Of a stretch of 64,000 nt of DNA, positions 54,755 through 64,000 are shown one piece after another. The stretch is taken from the NCBI GenBank assembly GCA_963719885.1, contig CAVRDP010000004.1:103015-167014 (forward strand). Direction: 5' to 3'. Source of the stretch: JANXQG01 sp963719885. Its GTDB lineage: Bacteria > Planctomycetota > Planctomycetia > Pirellulales > Thermoguttaceae. Position 1 is the stretch's first letter. Every line of letters starts with the position of its first letter. The notes under the pieces are model-generated. The model saw only the letters and a list, made by a program, of their open reading frames with translations, ran no database searches and was not told where the DNA came from. The position numbers were made by a program, and so were the translations under genes.

Positions 54755-54860
54755 AATCCGTTTCCATAATTGACCAGTCGTAATCAGCATCCGGTTCGGA
54801 AATAAGTGTCGAGTCGCCGGCCATTTTCTTTCGACATATTTTTATGGTATTTTTCTTCTT

Positions 54861-54889
54861 GACGAAGTTGTTCGGATCGAATAAGATAT
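54861..54889 (+). promoter_or_regulatory. Sigma70-type promoter
   Basis: TTGACG at 54861-54866, a 17-bp spacer and TAAGAT at 54884-54889, about 46 bp upstream of the response-regulator ATG, in an unusually AT-rich stretch. Confidence 0.5.
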
Positions 54890-54935
54890 ATAAACATTCT
54901 AGGCGTCTTAGCTTTTGGTTAGAATTTGGTGATGA

Positions 54936-55595
54936 ATGGGCATTCGATTGATGATCGCTGATGATCATGTGGCGATTCGTGCTGGAGTTGCCAGTCTGGT
55001 TCGAGGTACCGAAATCGAGGTGGTTTGTCAGGCGGAGACGTGTGAACAAACTGTCAAGCTGGCGCTCGACTTGTCAGCCCGACGTCCTGCTATTGGACGT
55101 TCGGTTGGCAGGCTCCGATGGCCTCAGTGCGTTGGAGCAGATCATGTGCGAGAATCCGGGCATATCGGTACTGATCTTCTCGGCAAGCGACGAAGTCAAA
55201 GCAATGGCACTTGCCCGAAAGTTAGGCGCTCAGGGATATGTTCTCAAGGGGGCGTCGCGGGACGAGTTTCTGAAGACTATCCGCAGGGTTGCCACGGGAA
55301 AGAGTGCTTGGACGCTGGCCAGATTCGTCAGGTCGTCAGTCGTGCCGCCATGGAGGCCCTTGCCCGCAACGATCGAAGTCCGTTGAGTGCGCGGGAGATG
55401 GAAGTCCTCAGGAAGATCGTTGATGGACTTTCCAACGAAGCGATTTCCGAAGAACTGGAAATCGACATCGAGACCGTGAAGCAGCACGTCAAACATATTC
55501 TCAGGAAGCTTTACGTTGAGGATCGGACCCAAGCCGCGCTGCTCTTTCTGCGCTCCGATCTTCGTGCTGATTCAGACTGCACCAGCCGGAACTAA
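54936..55595 (+). CDS. NarL/LuxR-family response regulator (two compensating frameshifts)
   Basis: The receiver domain begins MGIRLMIADDHVAIRAGVAS. The middle is in another frame between about 55065 and 55320, with PDVLLLDVRLAGSDGLSALE (phospho-accepting Asp) and KLGAQGYVLKGASRDEFLKT (conserved Lys). The original frame then returns with the HTH LSAREMEVLRKIVDGLSNEA and ETVKQHVKHILRKLYV. The whole protein is therefore present at about 220 residues. No sensor kinase is adjacent. Confidence 0.82.
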   Translation: MGIRLMIADDHVAIRAGVASLVRGTEIEVVCQAETCEQTVKLALDLSARRPAIGRSVGRLRWPQCVGADHVRESGHIGTDLLGKRRSQSNGTCPKVRRSGICSQGGVAGRVSEDYPQGCHGKECLDAGQIRQVVSRAAMEALARNDRSPLSAREMEVLRKIVDGLSNEAISEELEIDIETVKQHVKHILRKLYVEDRTQAALLFLRSDLRADSDCTSRN

Positions 55596-55719
55596 GCCGA
55601 ATCTAGTTCTTGCAAGGCGTGCCCGCCTGCCGAGCCCCCCAAACCAAGCTGGCATCTCGACCGGTTCAAGGGATAACATGGCTGGTGGGACACCTGCTCC
55701 CCTCCTCTGGGGCAAAGGC

Positions 55720-55748
55720 TTGACATTCCCCTGTCGCCGGGCCAAGAT
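55720..55748 (+). promoter_or_regulatory. Possible sigma70-type promoter
   Basis: TTGACA at 55720-55725, a 17-bp spacer and CAAGAT at 55743-55748 (poor -10). It would give a leader of about 130 bases for the Gfo/Idh/MocA gene at 55882. Confidence 0.35.
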
Positions 55749-55881
55749 GAACGTGTATTCGCGCCGCACGTCGCGCGGTTCCTCCGGTTCCCGGCACACG
55801 CGGCGGTTCCTGCCAGTAGATTGTCCTTTCACGTACACTCCCACCCCCCTCCCCTCCAAACTTTCATACAAGGAGACGGCG

Positions 55882-57169
55882 ATGTCGCATCATCCAGCCC
55901 CCCTTTCGCGACGGCGATTCCTCACGACGGCGGCCCAGGCGGCCACTTTTGTGGCGCTGCCGAGCTTTATCCCCGGCAAGGTCTTTGGTAAAGACGGTGC
56001 TCCGCCGCCGAGCGAACAGATCATCGTCGGCGGCATCGGCATCGGCAATCGCGGCGGCTACGACCTGGGCTGCTTCCTTGAACAGCCCGACGTTCGCGTC
56101 GTAGCCGTCGGCGACGTGAAGGCCAATCGGCGCCAGGCGGTCAAGAAGACGGTCGACGGGAAGTATGGCAACTCGGACTGCGCCATGTACCGCGACCTCC
56201 GCGAACTTCTGGCCCGCAACGACATCGACGCCGTGCTGATCGCCACCGGCCCGAACTGGCACGCCACCGCCACGATGCTGGCGGCTAACGCCGGTAAAGA
56301 CGTTTATTGCGAGAAGCCCTGTACGAAGAACATCGCCCAGAGCTTGATCCTGGCCGAGACCTTCCGCCGCACGGGCCAGATTTTCCAGGCCGGCACGCAG
56401 CGGCTGCGCTCTGCCGCACATCCAATTCGCCGTCGAGCTCGCGCGGCGGGGAAAACTGGGCAAGCTCCAGACCGTGTATGCCCATCCGGCCGGCATGACC
56501 GCCTCGCAGAGCGGCTGGTCCTCCGCCGAGCCGGAACCGCCCAAGGAAGAGGTCGATTGGGACCTGTACCTCGGGCCGGCGGCCTGGCGCCCCTTCAACC
56601 GCGGCTGTCTCGACGGGTTCAATTTCGAAAAAGGGGGCGGACTCGTCGGCGGCGGGGTCCTGGAATGGGGTTCGCACTGCGTCGACATGTGCCAGTGGGC
56701 GGCCAACGCCGACGGCACCGCCCCGGTCGAATACAATCCGCCGGAAAACGGCCAACTCGTTGCCCGCTACGCCAGCGGCGTCAATCTCGTGCTCCGCAAC
56801 GACGGCTGGCTGCCGCTGGGCTCCTGCCCGGTGCGCTTCGAGGGCGATACGGGCTGGGTCGAAACGGGCGATAGCGGAAAGCTGATCCTCAGCTCGCCCG
56901 AACTCCTCGCCGGCCGCAAGGTCGCCGAGATTGGCGGCTACCCGGCGACGTACAACATCCGTAATTTCCTCAACTGCGTGAAGTCGCGCGGCAAAACGCT
57001 GTGCAACGCCGACGTGGCTTGCTACGGGCATATCGCCTGCCATGCGGCGAACATCACGCTCTACCTGGACCGGAAGCTGACCTATGATCCCGTGAAGAAC
57101 GAGTTCCCCGGCGACGACGAGGCCAACCGGCTGCGCTCCGAATCGCTGCGCGAGCCGTGGCGCGTGTAA
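55882..57169 (+). CDS. Tat-exported Gfo/Idh/MocA-family oxidoreductase (frameshifted)
   Basis: ATG 55882 follows AAGGAGA. A Tat leader (LSRRRFLTTAAQAATFVALP) precedes the Rossmann domain with IIVGGIGIGNRG, RVVAVGDVKANRRQAV, DAVLIATGPNWHATATMLAA and the catalytic-loop motif GKDVYCEKPCTKNIAQS. The frame changes near 56405. The C-terminal domain continues with HIQFAVELARRGKLGKLQTV, GGVLEWGSHCVDMCQWA and NFLNCVKSRGKTLCNAD. These are periplasmic NAD(P)-type sugar oxidoreductases, abundant in planctomycetes. Confidence 0.85.
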
Positions 57170-57192
57170 GCTGCCTGGGGCTGGCCGAAGCA

Positions 57193-57275
57193 GTAGGGTG
57201 GGCCGAGTGAAACGAGTCCCACCAAAATGCAATTGACCCTGGTTGGTGGGACTCGTTTCACTCGACCCACCCTAC
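57193..57275. repeat. Inverted-repeat element, near-identical to the one at 11062
   Basis: Arms of 32 bp (57193-57224 and 57244-57275) start GTAGGGTGGGCCGAGTG and differ from the 11062 element by one base in the right arm. The loops differ. It separates the Gfo/Idh/MocA and HEAT genes. Confidence 0.93.
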
Positions 57276-57314
57276 TACTACAACCCAACTTTGCAATTCC
57301 CATCGGAGAGAACC

Positions 57315-59238
57315 ATGAAAATCCAATATACTTTCCTGCTGGCCGCCGCCCTTGCGGGCGCCGTCTCGGCCCAAGCCTGCGCCGGCGGTCAACCCCGCCG
57401 AGCTGATTGCCGTGCTTCGATCCAACGCGCCCAAGACCGAGAAGGTGAAGGCCTTCAAGCCGCTGGCCGTGTTCGGAAACAAAGACGCCGTGCCGGCCAT
57501 TGCGCCCTATCTCGCCGACGAAGAACTTTCTTCCTGGGCCCGGATCGCGCTGGAAGCGATTCCTGACCCGGCCTGCGACGAGGCCCTGCGGAAGGCCGAG
57601 GCCGGCTTGAAAGGCCGCCTGCTGATCGGCGTGATCAATTCCATCGGCGTGCGACACGACGACGGCCTGGCCGTGCCCGCCTTGGCGAAACGCTTAAACG
57701 ATGCCGACACGGGAGTTGCCGCGGCAGCCGCCGCGGCGCTGGGCCGCTTCGGCGGCGATACTCCCGCCTATGTCCTGCAAACGGCCCTCAGCACCGCTCC
57801 GCCGGCGGTGCGCGGCGAGGTTGCCGACGCGCTCGTCCGCTGCGCGGAGACGTACCTGGCCGCAGGCAATAAGGGCGAAGCTATCCGTCTCTATGATCTG
57901 GTGCGCAAGGCCGACGTGCCCCAGAACCGCGTGCTCGAAGGCGTCCACGGCGCGATCGTCGCCCGTGGCGCGGCCGGCCTCCCGCTCTTGGTGGAACTGC
58001 TAAAGTCGGCCGACAAGAAACAGTTCGCCCTGGGCCTGAAGTTGACCCGGGAGATTTCCGGATCCGAAGTGACCGACGCCCTGCTGACCGAGTTGGGCCA
58101 GGCGCTGCCGGCGGAAGGCCCTCCTGCTCTTGGCCCTGGCCGATCGTGCCGATCCCAAGGCCCGCGACGCCCTGCTTCAGGCCGCCAAGACCGGCGCCCG
58201 CGACGTGCGGATCGCTTCGATCGGCGGGCTGAAAACATCGGGCGACGCTTCCTGCGGACCCGTGCTCCTGGACGCCGCGCTCGATGCCAACGCCGACGTT
58301 GCCGCAGCGGCCGCTGAGACCTTGGCCGATCTTTCCGCCAAGGAAATCGACGACCTGCTGGCCGCCCGGCTGCAATCGGCATCGGGCGACAGCCGGCTGG
58401 TGTTGATCGATCTCGCCGGACGGCGGCACATCGAGGCCGTGACCGCGGTCCTCTTGAAGCTGGCCGACGACCCCGACGCCAAAATCCGCTCGGCCGCCCT
58501 CACCGCCTTGGGCGCGACCATTCCGGTAAAGGATCTCGGGATACTGATTGCCCGGGCGGTCGCCCAAGACAAGCCCGCGGAAGCCAAGGCCGCCGAAGCG
58601 GCGTTGCGTGCCGCGTGCGAGCGTATGTCGGACCGCGATGCGTCCGCGGCGAAAGTCCTGGATGCGATCGCGCGGCGCAGACGCCGGCAAAGTGCATGCT
58701 TCTGGGAGTGCTTGTCAAGGTCGGCGGCGACAAGGCCCTCCAGGCCGTTGCGGCTGCCGCCAAGGATTCCAACGTCGAGGTCCGTCGTGCCGCCTACCAG
58801 GCCTTGGGCGCGTGGACCAGCGCCGACGCCGGGCCGGCGATCCTCGATCTGGTCAAGCGCGGCGACCCGGAACTCAAGATCGGCGCCCTGCGGGCTTACA
58901 TTCGCGTTGCCCGGCAGTTCGTCATTCCCAACGGTCCGCGGATGGCCATGTTCCACGAGATCATGACCTTGGCCCAGCGGGACGACGAGCGGCGGCTGGC
59001 CCTGGACATTCTGAAGCAGATCCGCACGCCCGAATCTTTGGCGGTCGCCGTCGACTATCTCGACCAGCCGAAGTTGCGGGCCGCAGCCGCTGTCGTGGCC
59101 GTGGCGATGTCGGAGAAGATGGTGGCCGCGCAGCCCGCCGAGGTCGCCGCCGCCATGAAAGAGGTGCTGCGGGTGGCGAAGAACAAGGACGCGGTCGACA
59201 AGGCCCGCGGGCTGCTCAACCGCAGCGGGAAGAAATGA
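57315..59238 (+). CDS. Secreted HEAT-repeat protein (three frameshifts)
   Basis: A signal peptide (MKIQYTFLLAAALAGAVSAQ) is followed after a shift near 57385 by about 600 residues of HEAT repeats. Examples are AVPAIAPYLADEELSSWARI, GVAAAAAAALGRFGGD, ARDVRIASIGGLK, AKIRSAALTALG and VEVRRAAYQALGAWTSADAG. Further shifts lie near 58118 and 58680. It follows the Tat oxidoreductase and the inverted repeat, and planctomycete genomes commonly pair these two types. It would act as an extracytoplasmic scaffold. Confidence 0.75.
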
Positions 59239-59250
59239 TTGATTGGCAAC

Positions 59251-59313
59251 TTTGTGCGCCCGCCCAATCTCTTCCAGCCCGACGTGCCGCCGGAAAACAT
59301 TCTGGCGGTGTAG
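59251..59313 (+). pseudogene. Possible 3' fragment of a coding sequence
   Basis: The frame FVRPPNLFQPDVPPENILAV with stop TAG 59311-59313 looks protein-like but has no start; the preceding HEAT gene ends 13 bp before. The 1-kb repeat B starts 50 bp later. It may be a truncated gene end. Confidence 0.25.
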
Positions 59314-59362
59314 GAGGGGCGATCGTAGCCTGCGCCTCAACGGCGAAGCGGTCGGCTCTCCA

Positions 59363-60374
59363 TGCAAGAACTAAATTCTGAAAAGCGTGACGTGCCGGTT
59401 CTCCGAGGCTGGAAATCCACTCAGCCGACCACCATCTAGAGTGGATTTCGGAGCTGTCCCGACACATTCGTCGCCAAAATCACCGTTTTCACGATTTTTC
59501 GGCCGTTTTACCCCCAAGATAGTGCAATGCGATTTTTCCGAAGGGCGTTGACGGCACGAAGAAAACACGGGGAAAACGATGGCTTTACACTCCAGCAAGT
59601 GGTCATAATATACACTTTGGACGGGTGGCATTTCGACTACTTTTGGCCCACTTTCGGCCACGTTTGACTACTTTTGACTACTTTTAGCCACGTTTGACCA
59701 CGTTTTGGCCACGTCTTGGTAAGCTAGGCAAGTTCGTTTTCTTTTGTGCAATGGGGCTTGACATGCTCAGTCAAGAAATTCCGTTTTTTTCTCCTGGATC
59801 CCCAGGTAGTATGGAATTGAGCGTGTGCGCCCACGGGGACAGAACTCCTTGAGCACTAATCTTCCCGAATTGACACTGATCTTGTGTTATTAGTGATAAT
59901 TAGTGTTCATTAGCGTTCCGTCCTTGCTCACCTTTGCTTTTTCTGTCAGCACCGTGCCACGTGTCCAGGCCGGTGCCCTGGCCGGGGCAGGTGGCTTTTC
60001 CCGCCCCGGACCGCGCGACGCGGTTGACCTGCCGCGTCGCAGAACCGAATTGTCAAAGAACAAAGAACCGTATCAGAGCTTTATTCGCCAGTTAGTACTA
60101 CAGTTATTCCCGATAATACTTACGTACGAAATAAATTGCGTTCGCCCCGGGTTTCCCGGCGCTTGCCCGGCGAATCGTCTCCGAGACTGACCGCGGAGGA
60201 GAAGCCCCGCTATCGATCGTCGTCGTCGTCGTGCGCACCCAATAATACGTATGAAACTGGAAAATGAACGATTTGGCGACCGCGATTCGCTTGCAAGTCC
60301 GCTCGTCGGCGGCAGTTATGGCATTCAAGCATGGACAGCCTTTTGGCCTCCTTCCGCAGCGTGCAACGCTCGGC
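59363..60374 (-). repeat. 1-kb dispersed repeat, copy B (inverted relative to copy A)
   Basis: Matches 40634-41648 in reverse orientation along its whole 1012 bp: TGCAAGAACTAAA start, iteron array, CTTGACATGCTC variant, the AACACTAAT-like words, the CTGCCCCGG block and the CTTTCCGCAG end. The two copies enclose 17.7 kb containing pstSCAB and genes up to the second HEAT protein. No gene is evident inside. Confidence 0.85.
59630..59712 (-). repeat. Iteron-like array, copy B
   Basis: On the minus strand eight units (GTGGCCAAAAC, GTGGTCAAAC, GTAGTCAAAA and similar) repeat every 10-11 bp. The order of central units (GTAGTCAAAA, GTAGTCAAAC, GTGGCCGAAA) is the same as in copy A. Confidence 0.9.
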
Positions 60375-60420
60375 AATAACCGCCTCCCTCCTTGACAAAC
60401 AGAGCGGGAAGGGCCCAGTA

Positions 60421-60600
60421 ATGACGAGATCGCGGGTCTGGCTGGGAACGGAGGGCCGTCTAGTCTCCATTAAGGAAGAATGGGAAAGCCCCTCAGTCTT
60501 GGATATAATCAGGGAAAGCGTTACGTCAGTTCCAGAAATGATAGACGCGCTGGCGAAAGCCAATAATTTAATACATCAGCCATTACCGGCAAAGCGATGA
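60421..60600 (+). CDS. Small protein upstream of the nuclease-NACHT gene
   Basis: 59 residues (MTRSRVWLGTEGRLVSIKEE, LIIR-like helices, NLIHQPLPAKR). The stop overlaps the next ATG as ATGA (60597-60600), which supports translation and coupling to the nuclease-NACHT gene. I do not recognise the family. Its start lies 47 bp after repeat B, so it could also be the 3' end of a longer gene replaced by the repeat. Confidence 0.45.
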   Translation: MTRSRVWLGTEGRLVSIKEEWESPSVLDIIRESVTSVPEMIDALAKANNLIHQPLPAKR

Positions 60601-62258
60601 GCGGTAGCGCATGTGGGCGTGGGATGGACTATCAAGCGGAAGTGTTCGCTTTCGTTTCGGCGTATGTGCTCAGCGCCAATCCCCTGGATTGGTTTGAAGA
60701 CGAGGCGGATGTGCCTGTGGCGATTGCCGCCGAGACGGGAGGTCCCGGGGATGACATTAGAATCGAAACGAACGCCGGCAGGCTGGTGGAGGTACAGGCA
60801 AAGCATGGACTTCAAAAGGGAGCAGACTTCTGGTCGGCAATTGAGCGCCTTGCCGACGGGCTAGTTGCCGATAGGCAACTGCGAGGCGTGTTGATCGTCG
60901 ATACGACGGCCAGCCAAACGATTCGCGCCGATCTGCGAGAGGACGTGATTCGGGTTCGCGCAAGGCCGGACAGACCAATTAAGGCAAATCACAAAAGACC
61001 TGCTAGGTCGCCTTTCGAAGCGTGGTATATCGGATACCAGCCTATTCGAAAGGTTGCGAATCGTCGTCAAGGACCTGGAACAGGCGATGGACGGCCGCGA
61101 GGCAGCATTCACGCTTTTGGGTGGCGTCGTTGACTCGCCCAGCGATGAAACCGTCGCTTGGTCAAAACTCGTCGAAAAGGGGCATGACCTGATCTCGCAG
61201 CGGGGCGCGCAACAGTTGCTTCTCTCGTGTCGTTGCTTGGCCGCCATGTTAAACTCTGTCGGTCGGCCGGTTGCGAGGCCATTGAGACGAAAGAAGACGC
61301 CCTCGTTGCGACGGCAACTATCAACGACTATTGTCAACGATTCAAGGAGTCTTTCCAAACTGGCCTCCCGCCTTTGGTTTCGTCGCGCGTGGAGATTGAC
61401 GGTGAAACGAAGCGGTCGGATGCCATTGCGAACTTCCTCGGGTTGGGCCAACACGGCCAGCTTATCGGCAATTCGGGCATGGGGAAGTCGCATCATGTAC
61501 GCTATATGGCCCTGGCCGCGATCGACTCCGGGCAGATCCCGATCTTTCTTCGCGCGAGGGATTTTTCCGGGGAGCTATTGCCGCTACTGGACCGAAGTAT
61601 CGCCCACCTTTGTCAAGAGACCGCACTGAAATTTATTTGGCTTGCCGTAGGTCAGGGACGACGACTGGTGCTCGTGGTTGACGGCTTCAACGAATGTCCG
61701 GCCGACCAAAAGGAAGAACTGGTTAGGAGTCTTCACGCGTTTTACCTTCGGTCGCCGATTCCGATCCTTTTCACGTCGCAGGAAGAGCTTAAACTGCCCC
61801 AGGAAATAGGCGGCCAAGTTCTACGCCTTCTCGACCTCGGCGACGCGGAGCGGCTTGCAGTGCTTCGCGCCCATGCGACGACGGCACTTCCAAGCAACGC
61901 CGAGGATTTGTGCAGGTCATTCCGATCGGCGTACGAACTTAGCTTGGCCGCATCGTGCTTCGAGGAAATCGACGCTCCCAATCGAGCAGCCCTCTTTGAC
62001 GCCTATGTCCGGAAATGTTGCCGCGGAGTGGAAAACGAGGCGCTTGTGCGAAGGGTGCTTACCGCCGTCGCGGATACTATGCGGCGTGGCTTGAAATCCA
62101 GCATACCAATGCGCGAGGCATGGCGAATTGTCGAGGATGTTCTGGAGGAGCAAGAGCAGCCGATAACAAAGCTCAAGGAGGTCATGGAAAGCCAGTTGTT
62201 GGATGTACGGCAAAGTCGATGCGCATTCCGCCACGAGATGCTTCAGCGATTTTTGTAG
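60597..62258 (+). CDS. Nuclease-NACHT STAND NTPase, Avs-like, C-terminally truncated (frameshifted)
   Basis: The N-terminal domain has GDDIRIE and VEVQAKHGLQKGADFW, the D/ExK pattern of PD-(D/E)XK nucleases as in Cap4/DUF4297-type effectors. After shifts near 60985 and 61222 a NACHT-type ATPase follows: Walker A GNSGMGKSHHVRY, Walker B LVLVVDGFNECPADQ and an FTSQEELKLP sensor-like strand. The frame ends at FRHEMLQRFL, a region where NACHT proteins continue with the winged helix and sensor repeats. The stop TAG is at 62256-62258, inside the left end of the IS66-type element. This is the layout of antiviral Avs proteins, which sense phage proteins through the missing C-terminal repeats. Confidence 0.68.
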
Positions 62259-63995
62259 CCATTCACAGGCTCACAGTCACAGTTATAGTAGCCGTATGAC
62301 GGGGTGATAAACGGACGACTGTAACGAGCCAGCCCCGGCATTTTGGAGATCCTGGGTTTGCAGGGATTCTCGGGGCACGGCCACCTCTTGATCTTGTTCG
62401 GATCGCGTGAGGTTGGTATCGTACCGCCCCATGATCCTGTCAAGAACTAGCCCGGGTTCTGAAAGCAAGTCGCTGGCGCGTTGCCTTGCCGCGATGGAGG
62501 AGAAACTGGCTGCGGCGGAAGCAAAGCTGGCTGCGGCATCCGCTCGGCTTGGGCTGCTGGAAGAAGAGAACGTACGTCTGCAGCAGGAAAACGAGCAACT
62601 CAAACGCCGGTTGGCGGCGGCCCGCAAGAACTCGTCCACTTCCTCTAAGCCGCCTTCCAGTGATATCGTCAAGCCGCCCAAGCCTCCGCGCAAGGACGGT
62701 AAAAAACGCAATCGTGGCGGACAGCCGGGCCATGAACAACACCTGCGGACGCCGTTTCCCGACGAGGCCATCGATAACCTCGTGACCTATACGCTCGATT
62801 GTTGCCCCGATTGCGGCGGCTCACTCCGCCCTTCCCCGTATGCGGCCGAGGTGCAACAGGAGGTGGAAATCGTCGCCACCCCGACCATCGTCAGCGAACA
62901 CCAAGCGTTGGCTTATTGGTGCAATCGCTGTGGGAAACTCCATGCAGCGTCCCTGCCCGAAGCGGTGCGGAAGGCGGGCCTTTTAGGCCCACGAATGACG
63001 GCCCTGGTGGCCTTCATGAAGGGTGTCTGCCACGCCTCCTTCTCCACCATCCGGAAGTTCCTTCGCGACGTGGTGCGGGTGAACGTCTCCCGCGGCTACT
63101 TGGCCAAGTTGATCGACAAGGTGAGCGAGGCGTTGGCCCCCTCCTATGCGGAGTTGTTCGTGCGGCTGCCCGACGAGGCCGTGCTGAACATCGATGAGAC
63201 GGGGCATAAGGAAAACGGCGAAAGATTCTGGACTTGGTGCTTCCGCGCCGCGCTCTACACGTTGTTCCGTATCGACAAGTCGCGTGGCTCGAAGGTGCTG
63301 GTGGAGGTGTTGGGCGAGGAGTTCAACGGCGTGTTGGGCTGCGATTATTTCAGCGCCTACCGCAAGTACATGCGAGAGTTCGGCGTGCTGGTTCAGTTCT
63401 GCATGGCCCATCTGATCCGCGATGTGAAATTCCTGCTGACTCTGCCCCGCCGTGAGGACCAGGCTTATGGCCAACGGTTGCGCGACGCGCTGCGCGGCCT
63501 GTTTGCCGTAATCCACGGCCGCGGAACAATGACTGCGGCGGGCTTTCAGCAGGCATTGGCTGCCGCTCGTCAACACGTGTTGAGGACAGCCCTGACCGGC
63601 GTGCCGGACACGAAACATGCCCGTAACATGGCCAAACGCTTCCGCGAACACGGGGAAGCCTATTTCCGCTTCATTACGACACCCGGCATCGCCCCAACCA
63701 ACAATCTGGCGGAACAAGCGATGCGTTTTGTGGTGATCGACCGGCACATCACCCAAGGAACACGCAGCGAGAAAGGGCGCCGATGGTGCGAACGGATCTG
63801 GACAGCAATTGCCACCTGTGCCCAACAGGGTCGCGCGGTGTTTCAGTTCTTGCTTGACTCTGTCCAAGCCTATCTCTCCGGTACTTCGCCGCCTTCGCTC
63901 CTGCCGTCCGGCCCCTGACGGCGCTCTCACCGCTTAACTTCCTCTATCATGTCAGTGGCCATTTGACCACGCTCTGTCACTACGTGAATCGCTAC
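62255..63995 (+). mobile_element. IS66-type (ISBst12-like) insertion sequence
   Basis: 1741 bp. Left end GTAGCCATTCAC (62255) and, on the other strand, GTAGCGATTCAC (ending 63995), with further matches inward (GTCACAG / GTGACAG). It contains one transposase gene. The base order after the right end, GATTC, resembles the CGATT before the left end, but the window ends too soon to prove a target duplication. Confidence 0.75.
62431..63918 (+). CDS. IS66-family transposase
   Basis: 495 residues. An N-terminal leucine-zipper-like coil (LGLLEEENVRLQQENEQLKR) precedes SSKPPSSDIVKPPKPP and a zinc-finger-like CCPDCGGSL. The DDE_Tnp_IS66 core follows: NIDETGHKENGERFWTW (first Asp), GCDYFSAYRKYM (second Asp), and TPGIAPTNNLAEQAMRFVVI with RWCERIWTAIATCAQQGR. 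No TnpA or TnpB-type accessory genes are present, as in the single-gene ISBst12 subgroup. Confidence 0.9.
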   Translation: MILSRTSPGSESKSLARCLAAMEEKLAAAEAKLAAASARLGLLEEENVRLQQENEQLKRRLAAARKNSSTSSKPPSSDIVKPPKPPRKDGKKRNRGGQPGHEQHLRTPFPDEAIDNLVTYTLDCCPDCGGSLRPSPYAAEVQQEVEIVATPTIVSEHQALAYWCNRCGKLHAASLPEAVRKAGLLGPRMTALVAFMKGVCHASFSTIRKFLRDVVRVNVSRGYLAKLIDKVSEALAPSYAELFVRLPDEAVLNIDETGHKENGERFWTWCFRAALYTLFRIDKSRGSKVLVEVLGEEFNGVLGCDYFSAYRKYMREFGVLVQFCMAHLIRDVKFLLTLPRREDQAYGQRLRDALRGLFAVIHGRGTMTAAGFQQALAAARQHVLRTALTGVPDTKHARNMAKRFREHGEAYFRFITTPGIAPTNNLAEQAMRFVVIDRHITQGTRSEKGRRWCERIWTAIATCAQQGRAVFQFLLDSVQAYLSGTSPPSLLPSGP

Positions 63996-64000
63996 GATTC

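Noticed and set aside
53279..54790. A 503-codon minus-strand frame
   Set aside because: Antisense to the serine hydrolase-like gene, which has a signal peptide and recognisable motifs.

Overview
The window looks like a chromosomal segment of a GC-rich planctomycete, probably Pirellulales-like. This is inferred from the gene families: PQQ-type and NHL beta-propeller proteins, a DUF1080 protein, a Tat-exported Gfo/Idh/MocA oxidoreductase, a GH29 fucosidase, HEAT-repeat proteins, a terpene-cyclase-fold protein and an FHA protein. The GC-rich 'SPSGRGAGGEG' palindromes that run in frame through genes point the same way. I see no rRNA, tRNA or CRISPR array.

Layout. 1-4.9 kb (minus strand): an arsEFG-like operon followed by a fused NuoE/NuoF-type flavoprotein and a GltD-like FAD/NADPH oxidoreductase that runs off the left edge. 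5-13.3 kb (plus): an SGNH hydrolase, then a tightly overlapping periplasmic electron-transfer operon (PQQ propeller, NHL propeller, NapG-like ferredoxin, NapH-like polyferredoxin, second PQQ propeller). 13.3-27.7 kb: small regulators, a terpene-cyclase-fold protein, an FHA protein, an IS3-family element with a 3-bp target duplication, GH29, a DbpA-RRM/SF1 helicase fusion, an RsmC-like methyltransferase and an ABC-2 permease. 27.9-36.9 kb (plus): a probable defence locus of PLD-SNF2 helicase, large Eco57I-type adenine methyltransferase, a coiled-coil protein and a DprA-like protein. It is interrupted by a transposase remnant flanked by inverted palindrome arrays. 37-40.3 kb (minus): an MqsA-like regulator and an orphan terminase pair. 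41.7-50.7 kb (minus): ChaN, DUF1080, pstSCAB, rpiB and a BON protein. 50.9-59.3 kb: UroD-like, HEAT-repeat, serine hydrolase-like, response regulator, Gfo/Idh/MocA and HEAT-repeat genes. 60.4-64 kb: a nuclease-NACHT (Avs-like) gene cut off by an IS66-type element.

Two features run through the window. First, several families of dispersed inverted-repeat elements sit between or inside genes. One is a 16-bp dyad, ACCATG-TACN-CATGGT, with nine copies in the first 39 kb, mostly nested inside other palindromes and in frame in two genes. A 1-kb repeat lies in inverted copies at 40.6 and 59.4 kb and carries a 10-bp iteron array. Second, about 20 single-base frameshifts break otherwise well-conserved proteins, at roughly one per 3 kb. 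This suggests consensus-sequence errors at least as much as gene decay, so frameshifted genes are annotated as whole genes with the break noted.
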